Of a DNA stretch of 64,000 nucleotides, positions 40,520 through 52,058 are shown piece after piece. This DNA comes from Mansonella perstans (lineage: Eukaryota > Nematoda > Chromadorea > Rhabditida > Onchocercidae): positions 434,001 through 498,000 of the forward strand of contig JBAMDO010000066.1 of the NCBI GenBank assembly GCA_037074765.1. The letters are read 5' to 3'. The notes below the pieces were generated by a model. It did not search any database. It was not told where the DNA came from and worked only from the letters and a program-made list of their open reading frames with translations. Within the stretch, counting starts at the first letter, position 1. Every line of letters begins with the position of its first letter. The translations under genes and the position numbers were made by a program.

Positions 40520-40807
40520 ATGAGCCATGTTGAAATTCCGGAGAAAGACAAACAGAAATATTTAAAAGTGAAAATGATTATGAAAATTCTAATGCGGATT
40601 CTTACAAACCAAAAACCAATTTTCCCTTTCATTACGGGTTTTGCACGGAGAAAGCTCAGTCAATTTCACGTTTCTCACAACAAGAAAGTGATTTTTCACA
40701 ATCCTCACAAACAGAGTCGTAAAGAAGATCGTAGTACAGTTCGTTATGAAGAATATGAAGAAAATCAGACTGAAACTACTCAATATATAAAGCTGCATTT
40801 AGAATAT
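40520..40807 (+). CDS. candidate exon of an unknown gene, truncated by retroelement copy A
   Basis: A 96-codon open frame starts at an ATG one base after an AG acceptor (ttcataacag, ending 40518). It closes in phase at a strong donor, TAT|GTGAGT, at 40807/40808. A possible short intron of 62-63 bp ends in attacag near 40870, after which the frame stops within codons inside antisense retroelement sequence. The product is basic (GFARRKLSQFHVSHNKK, HKQSRKEDRSTVRYEEY) and matches no family I recognise. It could be the remnant of a host gene cut by the insertion at about 40877, or a chance frame. Confidence 0.35.
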
Positions 40808-40876
40808 GTGAGTTTTTTTTTTAGTTTTTTAATATATCGTTTCATATTTTTTTATAAATAAAAATTACAGTTTCTA

Positions 40877-43187
40877 AGGGGATGATACCACTCCAAAGGG
40901 AACTCTCTTAAAGCGGTAACTTTTTATATTCTCGTCGCAGACTTCTTCCTTTAACTCATTTAACCAAAGAAATCGGATACAATTTCTTTCTTCTTCTTGT
41001 AATCCTATTTGTAAAAATGCTTTTTCGATATCCGCCGTTATCACGATCTTCATCGTTCGAAAACGGAGTAATATACCAACCAAGTCTGGAAGCAGTACTG
41101 GGCCTCGATACAAGATGTCGTTGAGGCTTTTAAATCCTTTGTGTCGTGCTGACGCGTCATAGACGATTCTTAATTTGGTTGTGTTTTTCCCAGAGGTTAG
41201 AACCTCGTGATGCGGTAGATAATGTATGATACCAACCTCATCGTTCGGAGGTACTTCTTCGATTATTCCAGTTTGTATTTGGTCTTTGATTGTTTCGCCG
41301 TATAACTGAAGAAGCGATTGGTTTTGGAGGCGTTTGACTAGATGCTTTAAGCGTCCTAAGCATAAACCATAATTGTTGCTTAGTCTTTGCGTGGAGCTTT
41401 TCCACGGCCAACGTACTTGATATCTTCCCTCCAGCATAATAACAGTTTGCTCAAATTGTTTTATAGCTTGATGATCGTCATCTATTGTGGGAGATTCTTG
41501 AATGCCGATCATTTCTAGTTTCCAGAATTTTTCTAAGTCTGAATTGAGGGTTGTATTAACTGAACATATTATCCCTCTGGCATCTCTGTTATCTTTACAA
41601 AGTTTGGTGATATCGCCACTGCCAACAATGATAGGACCAACCTTGGATTGGACTAATATGTGTCCTGATTTTAATTCCTTGAGGTCTTGTAGAGTTATAA
41701 ATTTAAAGAAGTAGTCCGCTCCAATTAATATGTCGGGCTTTTCCCAATGGTTACTTAAATCATCGAATTGAAATTCATTTGGTAAATCTACTACCTGGAG
41801 TTCGTTTGTCAAATATTCGACTACATTAGCGTAGAACGATATAGTCTCGTTATCTTCAGTTCGCACTTTCAGTTCCGCACAGGAAGTGGGACACTGCATC
41901 GGTTGCTTCGTACCAAATGCAGCTATCGTTATGGTTTGTTTCTCCGACTCGATTAATTTCAATTGATGAGATAATTTTTTGGATATAAAGGACATTTGTG
42001 AGCCTACATCAAATAATGCTAGGGCTCTCTGTTGTCGTCGGGGTTGCGATGGATTGAATACCTTTATCCTTTTACATAAAAGGAGAGTTCCCCTTGTGGT
42101 CCTCTTCTCGCTTCGAGTCGCCGCTACTGAATTGTAGAGTGATGTCGAACACTCCTTCCCTGGTGTCGAATACTCCTTCTCTGGTGTCGTTGATATTCTT
42201 CTTTTCCCACACACGGCACTGTTATGTGACGCTTTACAGAAGAAGCATTGCTTTTTCACCTTGCATTTTTCTCCCTTGTGATTATTTTTGAAACAATTCG
42301 TACATTTCTGGAGCTTCTTGAAGCGATTTATTCGTAAATTAGCAGTAGGATAGACGTCGCAATCGCTATCCCAGTGATCCCCAGAGCAAAATATGCAAGG
42401 TCTTTTCTTTGCTATCGTTGCTTGTGGTGAATTCTTCTTAGTTCGTACTGCTGTTAATGCTGATGTTCCTCTTGAGTCGTCATTTCGCTTCTGTTCCGTT
42501 TTAACAATTGTTGATTTAATTTCCGATCGGGTGAATGAATTCTGGCTGTTTTTCACTTGTTGATCCACCTTAGCCAGTTGTAATAAAAAACTTCGTAACT
42601 TTGAAATCGACCAAGGCAAATCTACCAATTTCTGGGTATAAACCTTCTTCAAAATCCAAGATGGTAACTTACTTTCTATTGTGTTTTCAATGCTTGAATG
42701 TTCCAGATTTTCTCCTGAAGCTTCCAATTGGCGTAGCACCCGCTCGATGTTCTCGACAGTTATTATCCAATCCTTCTCATTTCTTCTGATGGACTGGAAT
42801 TCGTTATATAATAGTGTTAATATTGTCGAGGGGTCGCCGTATCTTTCTTGGAGTAGTCGCTTGATCACTTCATAATTTTCCGGTGCTATTTCGTATCCTG
42901 ACACGGCTTTTAGTGCGTTGTCTTTCAGACACGAATATAAGTAGTTTAATTTTTGAATTTGCGGAAGTGGTTGCGAATCTATTGCTGCGTTGAAGCTACT
43001 CCAAAACTGTCGCCATTGCCTTGGATCACCGTTGAAAGTAGGTAATGATAATTGGGGAAGATTGATAGAAAGGTTTGAAGGAGGCATTGTTCTTCCCTGT
43101 TCTTTATTTTTCGTTATTGATAGCATTTCTAAATTTTCTTCGATTTCCTCCTTATCCTTCGTTAGTGCTATCAGCGATTCCTTTCCC
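40877..43187 (-). mobile_element. BEL/Pao retrotransposon copy A, gag to RT, truncated at both ends
   Basis: One continuous minus-strand frame of about 770 residues encodes Gag, protease and the start of RT. Gag has LPTFNGDPRQWRQFW and EAPENYE-like blocks. Zinc knuckles follow: CIFCSGDHWDSDC, CTNCFKNNHKGEKC, CFFCKASHNSAVC. The aspartic protease site is ALFDVGSQMSFI. RT has LRIVYDASA, ADIEKAFLQ and PFGVVSSP. The frame is intact but incomplete. It lacks LTRs and the Gag N-terminus, and it ends at PFGVVSSP before the YVDN box, with no RNase H or integrase. At 43188 it abuts copy 1 head-to-head, so the minus-strand open frame runs on to 43450 into antisense copy-1 DNA; that 5' extension is not part of Gag. 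It is clearly divergent from copies 1 and 2 and therefore belongs to another subfamily. Confidence 0.93.
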
Positions 43188-45129
43188 TCACAAGGAATGG
43201 AAAACAAGAGTCGAAGCAATGGAGAAAATTTTTCGACAGTTAGAAGCAATGGGGGACAAACTGGAACATCCCAGCATTGAGTCAACAATCGAAAATAAAC
43301 TACCACCATGGATTCTGGATAAAGTCTACCAGATGAAGGAAGAAAAAGAATCCTGGTCAGTAAGCAGCTTACGAAAATTTCTAATGGCATTAATCCATAG
43401 AAGCGAAGATGTAAGCAGAAATCAAAACCCTCAACAGGAACCAATCTCAAAAAGAGCGGTTCATTTTCAAAGGGAGAGAGGAACCTCTGCCCTAACTATA
43501 ACAAAACAATCAAAGGAGGTAAAAAATCCTCAGTCTGGCAATAAATCAAAGGTCAACAAGGAAAAAAGACTTTGCACCTTTTGCAACAAAAACCACTGGG
43601 ATAACGAATGCCCAAAGTACTCTACGGCCAAACAACGATACGAACGCCTGAAGGATCTCAAGGCGTGCATCAACTGCTTCCGTACAAAGCATGCAACAAG
43701 TGATTGCAACCAAAGGAAACGAACATGTTTCCATTGCAATGGCGAACACCGGACAGCATTGTGCCACAAGAAATATTGCTCGACCAATAATGGATCCAGC
43801 AAAGAAGAAACAAATTCAACAGTTATCATAAACTCATTAAATCAGCCGGTCAATCATCAAGATAAGAAGGTTCTGCTAATATGTAAGGAAATAGAAGCAG
43901 TCAACCCAGCAAGCTGGAGAGTCAAGAAGAAGCCATGGTACTATTCGATCCAGGCTCACAATCATCATTCATCACAAAGAAGTTAGTCAGCCGTCTGCAT
44001 TTAAAGGAAAATGCAAAGGAAGATTTAAAACTTTTTTCCTTTGGCAATCAATTACCCAAAGTTTACCAAACTAATAAGGTAAACGTGGGAATAAGAAGTC
44101 CGGGATCTAAAATTATAAATATTAATGCCTATGCATTAGATTACTTAACGGACAGACTGCAAATTATTACTCCAATATCTTACGATATGAGTTCCATCAC
44201 ACGACAAAAACAGTTAGACGAGTCGGATGGATATTGGAGACGACCCGACATTATAATCGAATTAGACCACTTCTTCGATTTCATGCAACCGTACAAAGTC
44301 CACAATATGTTATTGGGTTTTCACCTACTTCATACCAAAGTAGGACCGATAATAACAGGCTGTGGATATATCAACATGACTTGCGTGTCGACAGTGTCAA
44401 CTCCGTGAATGTAGCCACTGTCATCAACAATCCAGACATCGATCAGTTTTGGAAATTGGAGGTAATCGAGATCCAAGAACAACCAACTGATCAAGATGAC
44501 GAGAAAGCATTGGAACAATTCAAAAATTGTATCACAATGAAAAATAATCGATATCAAGTGTGCTGGCCATGGAAAGATTTAAGGATAGCTTACAAGATAA
44601 TTGCGGTCTCTGTTATGGACGGCTCAAAACGCTTGTCAAACGACTTCAAACCAATCAATCTCTGCTTGAACGTTATGACAAAACAATCAAGGAGCAACTA
44701 CTATCAAATGTAATCGAAAAGGTGATGGCAAATATGGACCAAGAAGGCATCATACATTATTTGCCTCACCACGAAGTACTAACGCCGGCAAAGACAACAA
44801 CAAATCTACGAATCGTTTACGATGCGTCTGCACACGTCAAGGGAGAAAAAAGCCTAAACAATATGCTATATCGCGGTCCCATTACATTACCTGATTTAAC
44901 AGGTGTTTTACTCCGCTTCAGGGTAATGAAAAACGTTATAGCCGCCGATATAGAAAAGGCTTTTCTACAATTGGAATTGCATCCGTCCGAAAGAAACTGC
45001 ACCCGTTTCTTATGGATAAAGGATATCCAAGGAGAAATCACACCGGAAAATTTAATATGCTATCGTTTTCAGAGAGTTCCATTTGGCATAATAGCGTCCC
45101 CGTTTCTACTTTCAGCCACACTCAATTAT
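43188..45129 (+). mobile_element. BEL/Pao retrotransposon copy 1, truncated gag to RT
   Basis: Homology to copy 2 starts inside Gag at about EWKTRVEAMEKI and continues through zinc knuckles (CTFCNKNHWDNEC, CINCFRTKHATSDC, CFHCNGEHRTALC), protease (VLFDPGSQSSFI), linker and RT (LRIVYDASA, ADIEKAFLQLELHP, PFGIIASPF). It stops at SATLNY, where a TGTCGCG LTR start cuts in at 45130. Frame changes against copy 2 are seen near 43900 (1-nt loss in the AVNP region), 44390 and 44565, so it cannot make Gag-Pol. Sequence similarity to copy 2 is high, so the two are members of one fairly recent family. Confidence 0.92.
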
Positions 45130-45350
45130 TGTCGCGAAAGTCGCGAAATTTAAAATAAGATCATAAGGAATATATTCCGTGATTTTACTTTTGAATATTT
45201 TCTCACAGACTATAATTGTATAATTACATCTGTCAGAATCATTCTCAAACTTTTATGTCATTATCTATAATTTATTTTACTTTAATTACCTTTCATCGCC
45301 AGATCCCGTGTCTTCTCTTCACTATTTCTTATTTTATCACACCATTTAAT
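45130..45350 (+). repeat. partial LTR (5' end only)
   Basis: It begins tgtcgcgaaagtcgcgaaat and is followed 221 bp later by a second, nearly identical LTR start at 45351. It interrupts the RT frame of copy 1. It looks like the 5' part of an older, related LTR that was itself cut by, or recombined with, the LTR of copy 2. Confidence 0.65.
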
Positions 45351-45890
45351 TGTCGCGGAAGTCGCGAAAATTAAAATAAATTTTATACAAATTAATGGTT
45401 TCCATGGAATGGTTTTATGGAATGGTTTCCATGATTCATTAGTTATCTCATTCAATTATTTGTCTAATTTGCATTTCTTAGATTTATTTTCCCATCAAAT
45501 TCAAATGTGTTTTTTTTTCCCCAGATCTTTGTGTTCCGGTTATACAGTAAATTCCTTTCCTAACAATCACTCCAAATATTCATCCAAATTCTCATCCTAA
45601 TTTTCTCATTACCATACTTATATGTTAATTGGGTCTGAACAGTTTCCGGTGTAAACCACTCCTTCTTCTAGACTATATAAACTGTACCTAACTCACAATC
45701 TTCATTCCAAGACATTCTAAGGATTGCAGTCTTGCTCACAAGATTCGCTTTATTCGCTATTCTACTGTTTACTATTCACTTTATCTTTCGTTCTGAAATA
45801 AAGGGTTCAATAACCCAAGCCGAGGTGTTTTGCACTACAACGAACACACTCTGCTCACACACGGTTGCGCTCAACAAAAATTTCCCGACA
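45351..45890 (+). repeat. 5' LTR of copy 2
   Basis: It starts TGTCGCGG and ends CCCGACA, giving the TGTCG...CGACA inverted termini shared with the solo LTR. It contains a TATA box TATATAA at 45674-45680 and a polyadenylation signal AATAAA at 45797-45802, in the order expected for U3-R. The 3' part (ggttcaataacccaag...gaggtgt) resembles the solo LTR at 49.9 kb, so the two belong to related families. Confidence 0.85.
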
Positions 45891-45894
45891 GATT

Positions 45895-45912
45895 TGGTGC
45901 CACGAACCGGGA
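45895..45912 (+). promoter_or_regulatory. primer-binding site of copy 2
   Basis: Four bases after the LTR end lies TGGTGCCACGAACCGGGA, which begins with the TGG expected to pair with a tRNA 3' CCA end. It would prime minus-strand DNA synthesis. Which tRNA it matches was not determined. Confidence 0.7.
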
Positions 45913-45921
45913 ACGGACGGA

Positions 45922-47575
45922 ATGTCCTCATCAGTCGTCCAATCAGCGCAATCAGCAATCGGCAGGATAGCCGAACTTCTCGAGGAAATTAACAAACTCG
46001 ATCTAACACAGCCAGATCGGAACCTCTCCTCAGAAGAACAAAACAAACAATACGAAACGAAGAAACGTATTGTTCGAAACAAGGCGAAACAATTGGAGAT
46101 GTACGCCAGTAACTTGGAGGCGATCAACGATAAGTGGCTAACTCTCATACAGCAAACGACAATAGCGACGAAAAGGAAGGAAGAAGAAGAGAAGTATGAG
46201 AGGATGGTCACTGACAAACAGGGAATCCTGCACATGATTAATAAGAGCAAGGAAGCAATCATTATCCTTGACTCTTATTATAACGACTTCGAATTAGCAA
46301 TCCAACAGGAGGAGTCATCGTCCACGAGGGAGAGGGAAATGGCCAATCCCTCACCTGTTTGCCATTCAACAATAAACCTACCCAAGTTACCACTTCCAAC
46401 ATTCAGTGGCGACATCAAATTATGGAGGGAATTCTGGAATAGCTTCAACGCAGCTATTCACCTCCAGGAAATATCCAACATTCAAAAGCTCACCTATCTA
46501 ATATCATGTTTAAGGGGTGAAGCACTGGAAGCTATAAGAGGGTTCGACGTAGCTCCAGAAAACTACGAATTGATAAGGCAGGTATTAACCGACAAATATG
46601 GTAACCCTGCAATTATCAAAAAATCATTATACAATGAACTCCATTCCATCCAACGGAACGACAAGGAATGGAAAACAAAGGTCGAAACAATGGAAAAGAT
46701 TCTTCGACAACTAGAAGCAATGGGGGACATACTGGAACATCCCATCATCGAATCGACGATCGAAAACAAACTACCACCATGGATCCTGGATAAAGTCTAC
46801 CAGGCGAAGAAAGAAACAGCATCATGGTCGGTAAGTAGCTTACGGAAATTCCTAATGGAAATAATCCTTAGAAGTGAGGACGTAAGCAGAAGCCAAAACC
46901 CTCAACAAGGACCAATCCCAAAAAGATTGGTTCAAAAACCTCATCAAGAACCGATCTCAAAAAGAGCGGTTCACTTTCAAAGGGAGAGAGAAACCTCTGC
47001 CCTAACTATCACAAAGCAACCAAAGGAGGTAAAACCTCCTCAGGCTGGTAAGAAATCAAAAGGCAACAGGAGAAAAGACCTTGTACCTTTTGCAATAAAA
47101 ACCATTAGGACAACGAATGCCCAAATTACGCTACGGCGAAACAACGATACGATCGCCTGAAGGACCTCAAGGCATGTATCAACTGCTTCAGTAAGGAACA
47201 CGCAACAAGCGATTGCAATCGAAGGAAACGAACATGTTTCCATTGCAATGGCGATCACAGGACGGCATTGTGCCACAAAATTTATTGCTCGACCAAAAAT
47301 GGATCAAGCAAACAAGAATCAAACTCAACAATCATCATCAACTCACTGAACCAGCCAGTTAATCATCAAGGTAAGAGGGTTTTGTTAATATGTAAGGAAA
47401 TCGAGGCAGTCAACCCCAGCAAACCGGAGAATCATGAGGAAGCCATGGTACTCTTCGATCCGGGGTCACAATCTTCATTTATCACGAAGAAGTTAGTTAG
47501 CCGTTTGCACTTAACGGAAAATGCAAAGGAAGACAAAACTTTTTTCCTTTGGCAATCAATTATCCAAAGTTTACC
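45922..47575 (+). pseudogene. gag of copy 2
   Basis: The ATG at 45922 is the first after the PBS. The N-terminal part (SSSVVQSAQSAIGRIAELLE) is coiled-coil-like. Matrix/capsid blocks follow: LPTFSGDIKLWREFW, IQKLTYLISCL, VAPENYELI, LEHPIIESTIENKLPPW. A 1-nt deletion near 47066 (relative to copy 1) shifts the frame before the zinc knuckles. The first knuckle then carries TAG (47106-47108) in place of Trp of the copy-1 motif NHWDNEC. The knuckles CINCFSKEHATSDC and CFHCNGDHRTALC and the protease site VLFDPGSQSSFI follow in the new frame. A 2-nt loss near 47535 shifts it again into pol. Confidence 0.88.
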
Positions 47576-50500
47576 AAACTAATAAGGTAAACGTGGGAAT
47601 AAGAAGTCCGGAATCTAAAATTATAAATATTAATGCCTATGCATTAGATTACCTCACGGACAGACTGCAAATTATTACTCCAACATCCTACGACATGAGC
47701 TCCATCACACGACAAAAACAGTTGGACGAGTCGGATGGATATTGGAGACGACCAGACATCATCATCGGACTGGACTACTTTTTCGATTTCCTGCTACCGA
47801 ACAAAGCCCACAGCATGTTATCAGGTTTCCATCTACTTCATACCAAAGTAGGACCGATAATAACAGGCTGTGGATACATCAACATGACGTGCAAACCTGA
47901 CAGTGTCAACTCCGTTAATGTGGCCACTGTCACCAAACCAGACATCGATCAGTTTTGGAAGTTGGAAGTAATCGGAATCCAAGAACAACCAACTGATCAA
48001 GATGACGAGAAAGCATTGGAGCAATTCAAAAATTGCATCACAATGAAAAATAAACGGTATCAAGTATGCTGGCCATGGAAAGATGTAAAGGCTAGCTTGC
48101 AAGACAACTACGGTCTTTGTTATGGACGGCTCAAAACGCTCGTCAAACGTCTTCAAGCAAATCAATCCCTGCTTGAACGTTACGACAGAACAATCAAGGA
48201 ACAACTCTTATCAAATGTAATCGAAACGGTGACGGCAAATATGGATCAAGAAGGCATCATCCATTACTTGCCTCACCACGAAGTACTCACGCCGGCAAAG
48301 ACAACAACAAACTTACGGATTGTTTACGATGCATCCGCACACGTCAAGGGAAAAAGGAGCCTCAACAACATGCTATACCGCGGCCCTATCACATTACCTG
48401 AATTAGCGGGTGTTTTACTCCGCTTCAGGGTAGTGAAGAATGTGATAGCCGCCGATATAGAAAAGGCCTTTCTACAAGTGGAATTACACCCATCCGAAAG
48501 AAACTGTACCCGTTTCTTATGGATAAAAGATATCCAAGGAGACACCACACCGGAAAATCTAATATGCTATCGGTTTCAGAGAGTTCCATTCGGCATCATA
48601 GCGTCCCCGTTTCTACTTTCAGCCACGCTTAATCATCATTTGGAGAACTACGGGAGCAAAACCGCTTTAGAAATCAAGAAAAATCTGTATGTCGATAACG
48701 TTTTATTATCGGCAAGTGGAACCGAGGAAGCACTCCAAATCTACAAGGAAACGAAGGACATCTTCAAAAATCCCTCAATGAACATACGAGAATTCTTCTC
48801 AAATGACAAAGACTTCAATGAACTCATCCCTGAAAACGACCGAGCAAAGGTAAGTCAAATTAAAAGGATCCTTGGTATCCATTGGAATCCAGTCACTGAT
48901 TCTATTGAAATAATTCTAAAACCATGGAATAACCAAATCCCAACAAAGAGGACAATCTTACAATTTATCGCTTCGCAATATGATCCTCTGGGATTTTTAA
49001 GTCCATTAATGCTACCACTCAAACTTTTCCTACAAACTCTTTGGAAAAGAAAACTATCCCGGGATCAGTCACTGGAAAATCATGAAATTGAAACGTGGGA
49101 ACTGCTCATAAGCCAATGGCCAACAAAGGTCAGAGAAATCCCACGTATTGTAATCGATCCCGATCGACTACAACAATTGAACATTCATGTCTTTACGGAC
49201 GCATCCACCACAGCATACGCGACAGCAATCTATGCAAAACAAGATGCAAATACATCTTTGATTTTTGCAAAATCGCGTATAGCTCCTATAAAAGGTATGA
49301 CAATACCTAAACTAGAACTGCTAGCCATCCTAATTGGAGTACGAGCAACCAACTTCATCATCAAACAATTAGAAATCGAACAAGTAGGAGTCACATTGTG
49401 GTTGTCGCGAAATTCATAACGCGAAATTCCCAATAGGGTTTAAATCTGATTCTATTAACGGCTTTTATGAGCCAGCTAAGTAATTTGTAATGTTTAATCT
49501 CTTTGTTCCAATTATAAGCTGTTAAACTCCTTCCTACCATAAACTAACAAAGAAGCAGCTGCAATTAACATCTTATTAACCAAACCCATTCTGTAACTGC
49601 GCCGAAATCCTTTGTTTGATGCTTATGCTTACATGCAATATTGTACCTTCTCAACCAAGCTTATCTGTACAAAGGATTTGCTTTTTTATGATCTTTAGTT
49701 TCTTATAACTCAACTCATTAATACAAGTTTTCTCCGCCTACAATACTCAGTATATAAACTCTCAATCATCCCAAAAAGACCATTTTTGGAAAAGACCATT
49801 TTTGGGATTTGTTCACATCCACGGCTACTGGTTCTATTCTCTTCATCATTACCGCTTTTATTATATGTTAATGTTACCATTAAATACGCGTTGTATATAA
49901 TTGTTACATAATTTTCGCGTTATCCAATTATTCTAATAAAAGGTTAATTACCCAAGTTTGAGGTGTCAACGCAACTTAACTCAACGCAACGGTCTAACTA
50001 CCCAAGTTTGAGATTCAACTGTGCCACGTTACAAAAAACTTTCCCGACAGTAGTTAGATTCCCGATGCGCACTCCAATGGATCAAAAACCGATCACGACT
50101 CCTACCCAGATTCATACAAAATAGAGTCGACGAAATCAGGATGTCAAAATTCTCATATCGATATGTGCCAAGTAAATTTAACCCTGCTGATATATCAACA
50201 AAGGGATATATGTCTCCAACCCAACTAGCAATGTTCGAGCAATGGTGGGTTGGTCCGCAATGGTTGAAGGAAGACGAATCCAATTGGCCATATTGGGAAC
50301 ACAATTTCAAAGAAGAAATTGAAGAAGAAGAAGCAATCGAAATAAACGCCGCCGAGGTCACAACTCACCTCAACGAAAATTTTAAAATAATAGAGGTAAG
50401 CCGTTTTAGTAAATGGCTAAAATTATTACGGACAACTGTCCGAGTCCTTAAATTCATTAAACTCACGACGAAAAGAAAATTCGAATGGTTACAACCACTC

Positions 50501-52058
50501 TCGGCTGCAAAGGGACGATTCACAACCGAAGACTATAAATTAGCAGAGTGGATACTATTCAAGCAAGGACAAGCAGGACAAATCACAGAGGAAGAAAAGG
50601 AGAAATGGAAACTGTATCGCGACGATAAGGGAATATGGAGATCTCTGAGTCGATTAGAGAACTCAGAATTAGATAGGAGCAGCAAACACCCTATCTATCT
50701 CCCAAGACACAATCCGATAACCGAGCTCATCATAAAAGGCATCATGAGGACTTACTTCATGCTGGAGTTGCCCACACGTTAGCAGAAATGCGACGTAATT
50801 TCTAGGTACCGAAAGGCAGAAGTGAAGTCAAACGAGTCCTAAACAAGTGTAGAGCTTGCAAAAGATGGACTACAAAGCCATTTGAGCTTCCGGAAATGCC
50901 CAGTCTCCCAGAAGAAAGGGTCACTCGGTCTAGAACCTTCGCATATATAGGTCTAGACTATTTTGGCCCCCTCTCTGTTAAAACGAAGACGGGCATAACA
51001 AAACGATGGGTAGCTCTGTTTACGTGCTTCACTACCAGAGCTGTTCATCTAGAATTAGCTGATAATTTATCAGCCGAATGTTTCTTGGACATCTTTAGAA
51101 GATTCATCGCTCGACGAGGATGTCCAGAATCGGTCCTAAGCGACAATGCAAGCTAGTTCCAACTCGTCTTCAAAGCAATGAAGGAACAGGATTCCGAACT
51201 AACAAACTTCCTCGTGAAAAAGGGAATGACATGGAGAAACATCATACCAAAGGCTCCTTGGAACGGAGGAGTCTACGAAAGACTCATTGGCCTAACAAAA
51301 AGAGCCATGAGGAGAGCTATTGGCAGAAGGCTACTGGGGAGAGAGAGTTAGTAACTCTCATAATAGAGGTCGAGGGAATACTCAATACTCGACCTCTGAC
51401 ATACGTAAATTGCGATAACTACGTAATTATACGTCCAATCGATTTCCTCTCCCCTAATGCCTCGCTAATAACTCCCCTCACCAACATGGACGACCAAGAG
51501 GAATTTGTTCCTCATAAACCCAACAACAAGCAGAAGCTTATCCGATACTGGTTAAATACACTCAAAGTCTTGGATCTATTCTGGGAAACCTGGAGACGCG
51601 AGTATTTAACTAGTCTCAGTGAAAGAACACAAAGGTTTCATATATCCCCCAGAAATGTAGAAACCAGGATACCACGCGAAAGGGAGATTGTATTAGTCAA
51701 CGAACCTAATATCCCTCGTGGTATGTGGAAACTCGCAAGGATCAAAGAAATCAAGGAAGGCAAGGATGGGAAGGCTAGAAGTGCCATCATAGAAACGTCA
51801 CAAGGAAAGGTCCTCACCAGACCAATAAATGTTTTGTATCCTCTAGAAGTTGAGGATAACGAAACTATTCAAGAACCAGCTCCTCAGAACCCAATCCAAA
51901 TCATCGAACCAGAGGAGCCAATTGCTACAAGAATCAGAGCAGCCACTCAGAAACGAAACGAAATACAACCGATTTCTAAGACAATAATGAATTGTCTCTA
52001 TATCATGGCGCTCATTCTCATAACTACAGTTTTTATAACGTATGTTTGTATAACATGA
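47576..52058 (+). pseudogene. pol of copy 2 (RT, RNase H, integrase)
   Basis: RT motifs: LRIVYDASA, ADIEKAFLQVELHP, PFGIIASPFLL and the catalytic LYVDNVLL (YVDN instead of YVDD, as in many Pao elements). RNase H: HVFTDASTTAYA, SRIAPIKGMTIPKLELLA. The frame is cut at 49402 by the solo LTR and resumes at 50055 with [18 protein letters not shown] and [18 protein letters not shown] 1-nt deletion lies near 50735. The integrase HHCC zinc finger ([19 protein letters not shown]) contains TAG at 50803-50805. The DDE core ([17 protein letters not shown]) contains TAG at 51154-51156, then continues as PWNGGVYERLIGLTKRAM. The BEL/Pao C-terminal domain includes RPLTYV, RPIDFLSPNA and WRREYLTSL. The frame ends with a hydrophobic segment, CLYIMALILITTVFITYVCI, possibly the start of a lost envelope-like or membrane-anchored product. 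Confidence 0.9.
49403..50049 (+). repeat. solo LTR inserted in pol of copy 2
   Basis: A 647-bp segment starting TGTCGCGAAA and ending TTTCCCGACA splits the RNase H frame between VTLW and DSRCALQW. It is flanked by a 5-bp target-site duplication, GTGGT (49398-49402) and GTAGT (50050-50054), with one mismatch. It carries TATATAA (49751-49757), AATAAA (49935-49940) and an internal direct repeat of aaagaccatttttgg at about 49775-49805. The internal part of the inserting element has been lost by LTR-LTR recombination. Confidence 0.92.

Larger units (their letters stand above)
45351..52058 (+). mobile_element. BEL/Pao retrotransposon copy 2, 5' LTR to end of pol, lacking 3' LTR
   Basis: The most complete element here. 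It has a 5' LTR (45351-45890), a primer-binding site (45895-45912), gag (from 45922), protease, RT, RNase H and integrase ending at 52058. A foreign solo LTR sits inside RNase H at 49403-50049. No TGTCG...CGACA LTR follows the pol end, so the 3' end has been lost. Gag-Pol is broken by three or more frameshifts and three internal TAG codons; it is a dead copy of the same family as copy 1. Confidence 0.93.

Noticed and set aside
43190..43450. N-terminal 85 residues of the 858-codon minus-strand frame
   Set aside because: This part is antisense to the gag of copy 1. Only the portion left of about 43188 matches Pao Gag-Pol.
47833..48204. Minus-strand frames opposite copy 2 pol
   Set aside because: They are shadows of the plus-strand linker and RT; the plus-strand reading carries the family motifs.
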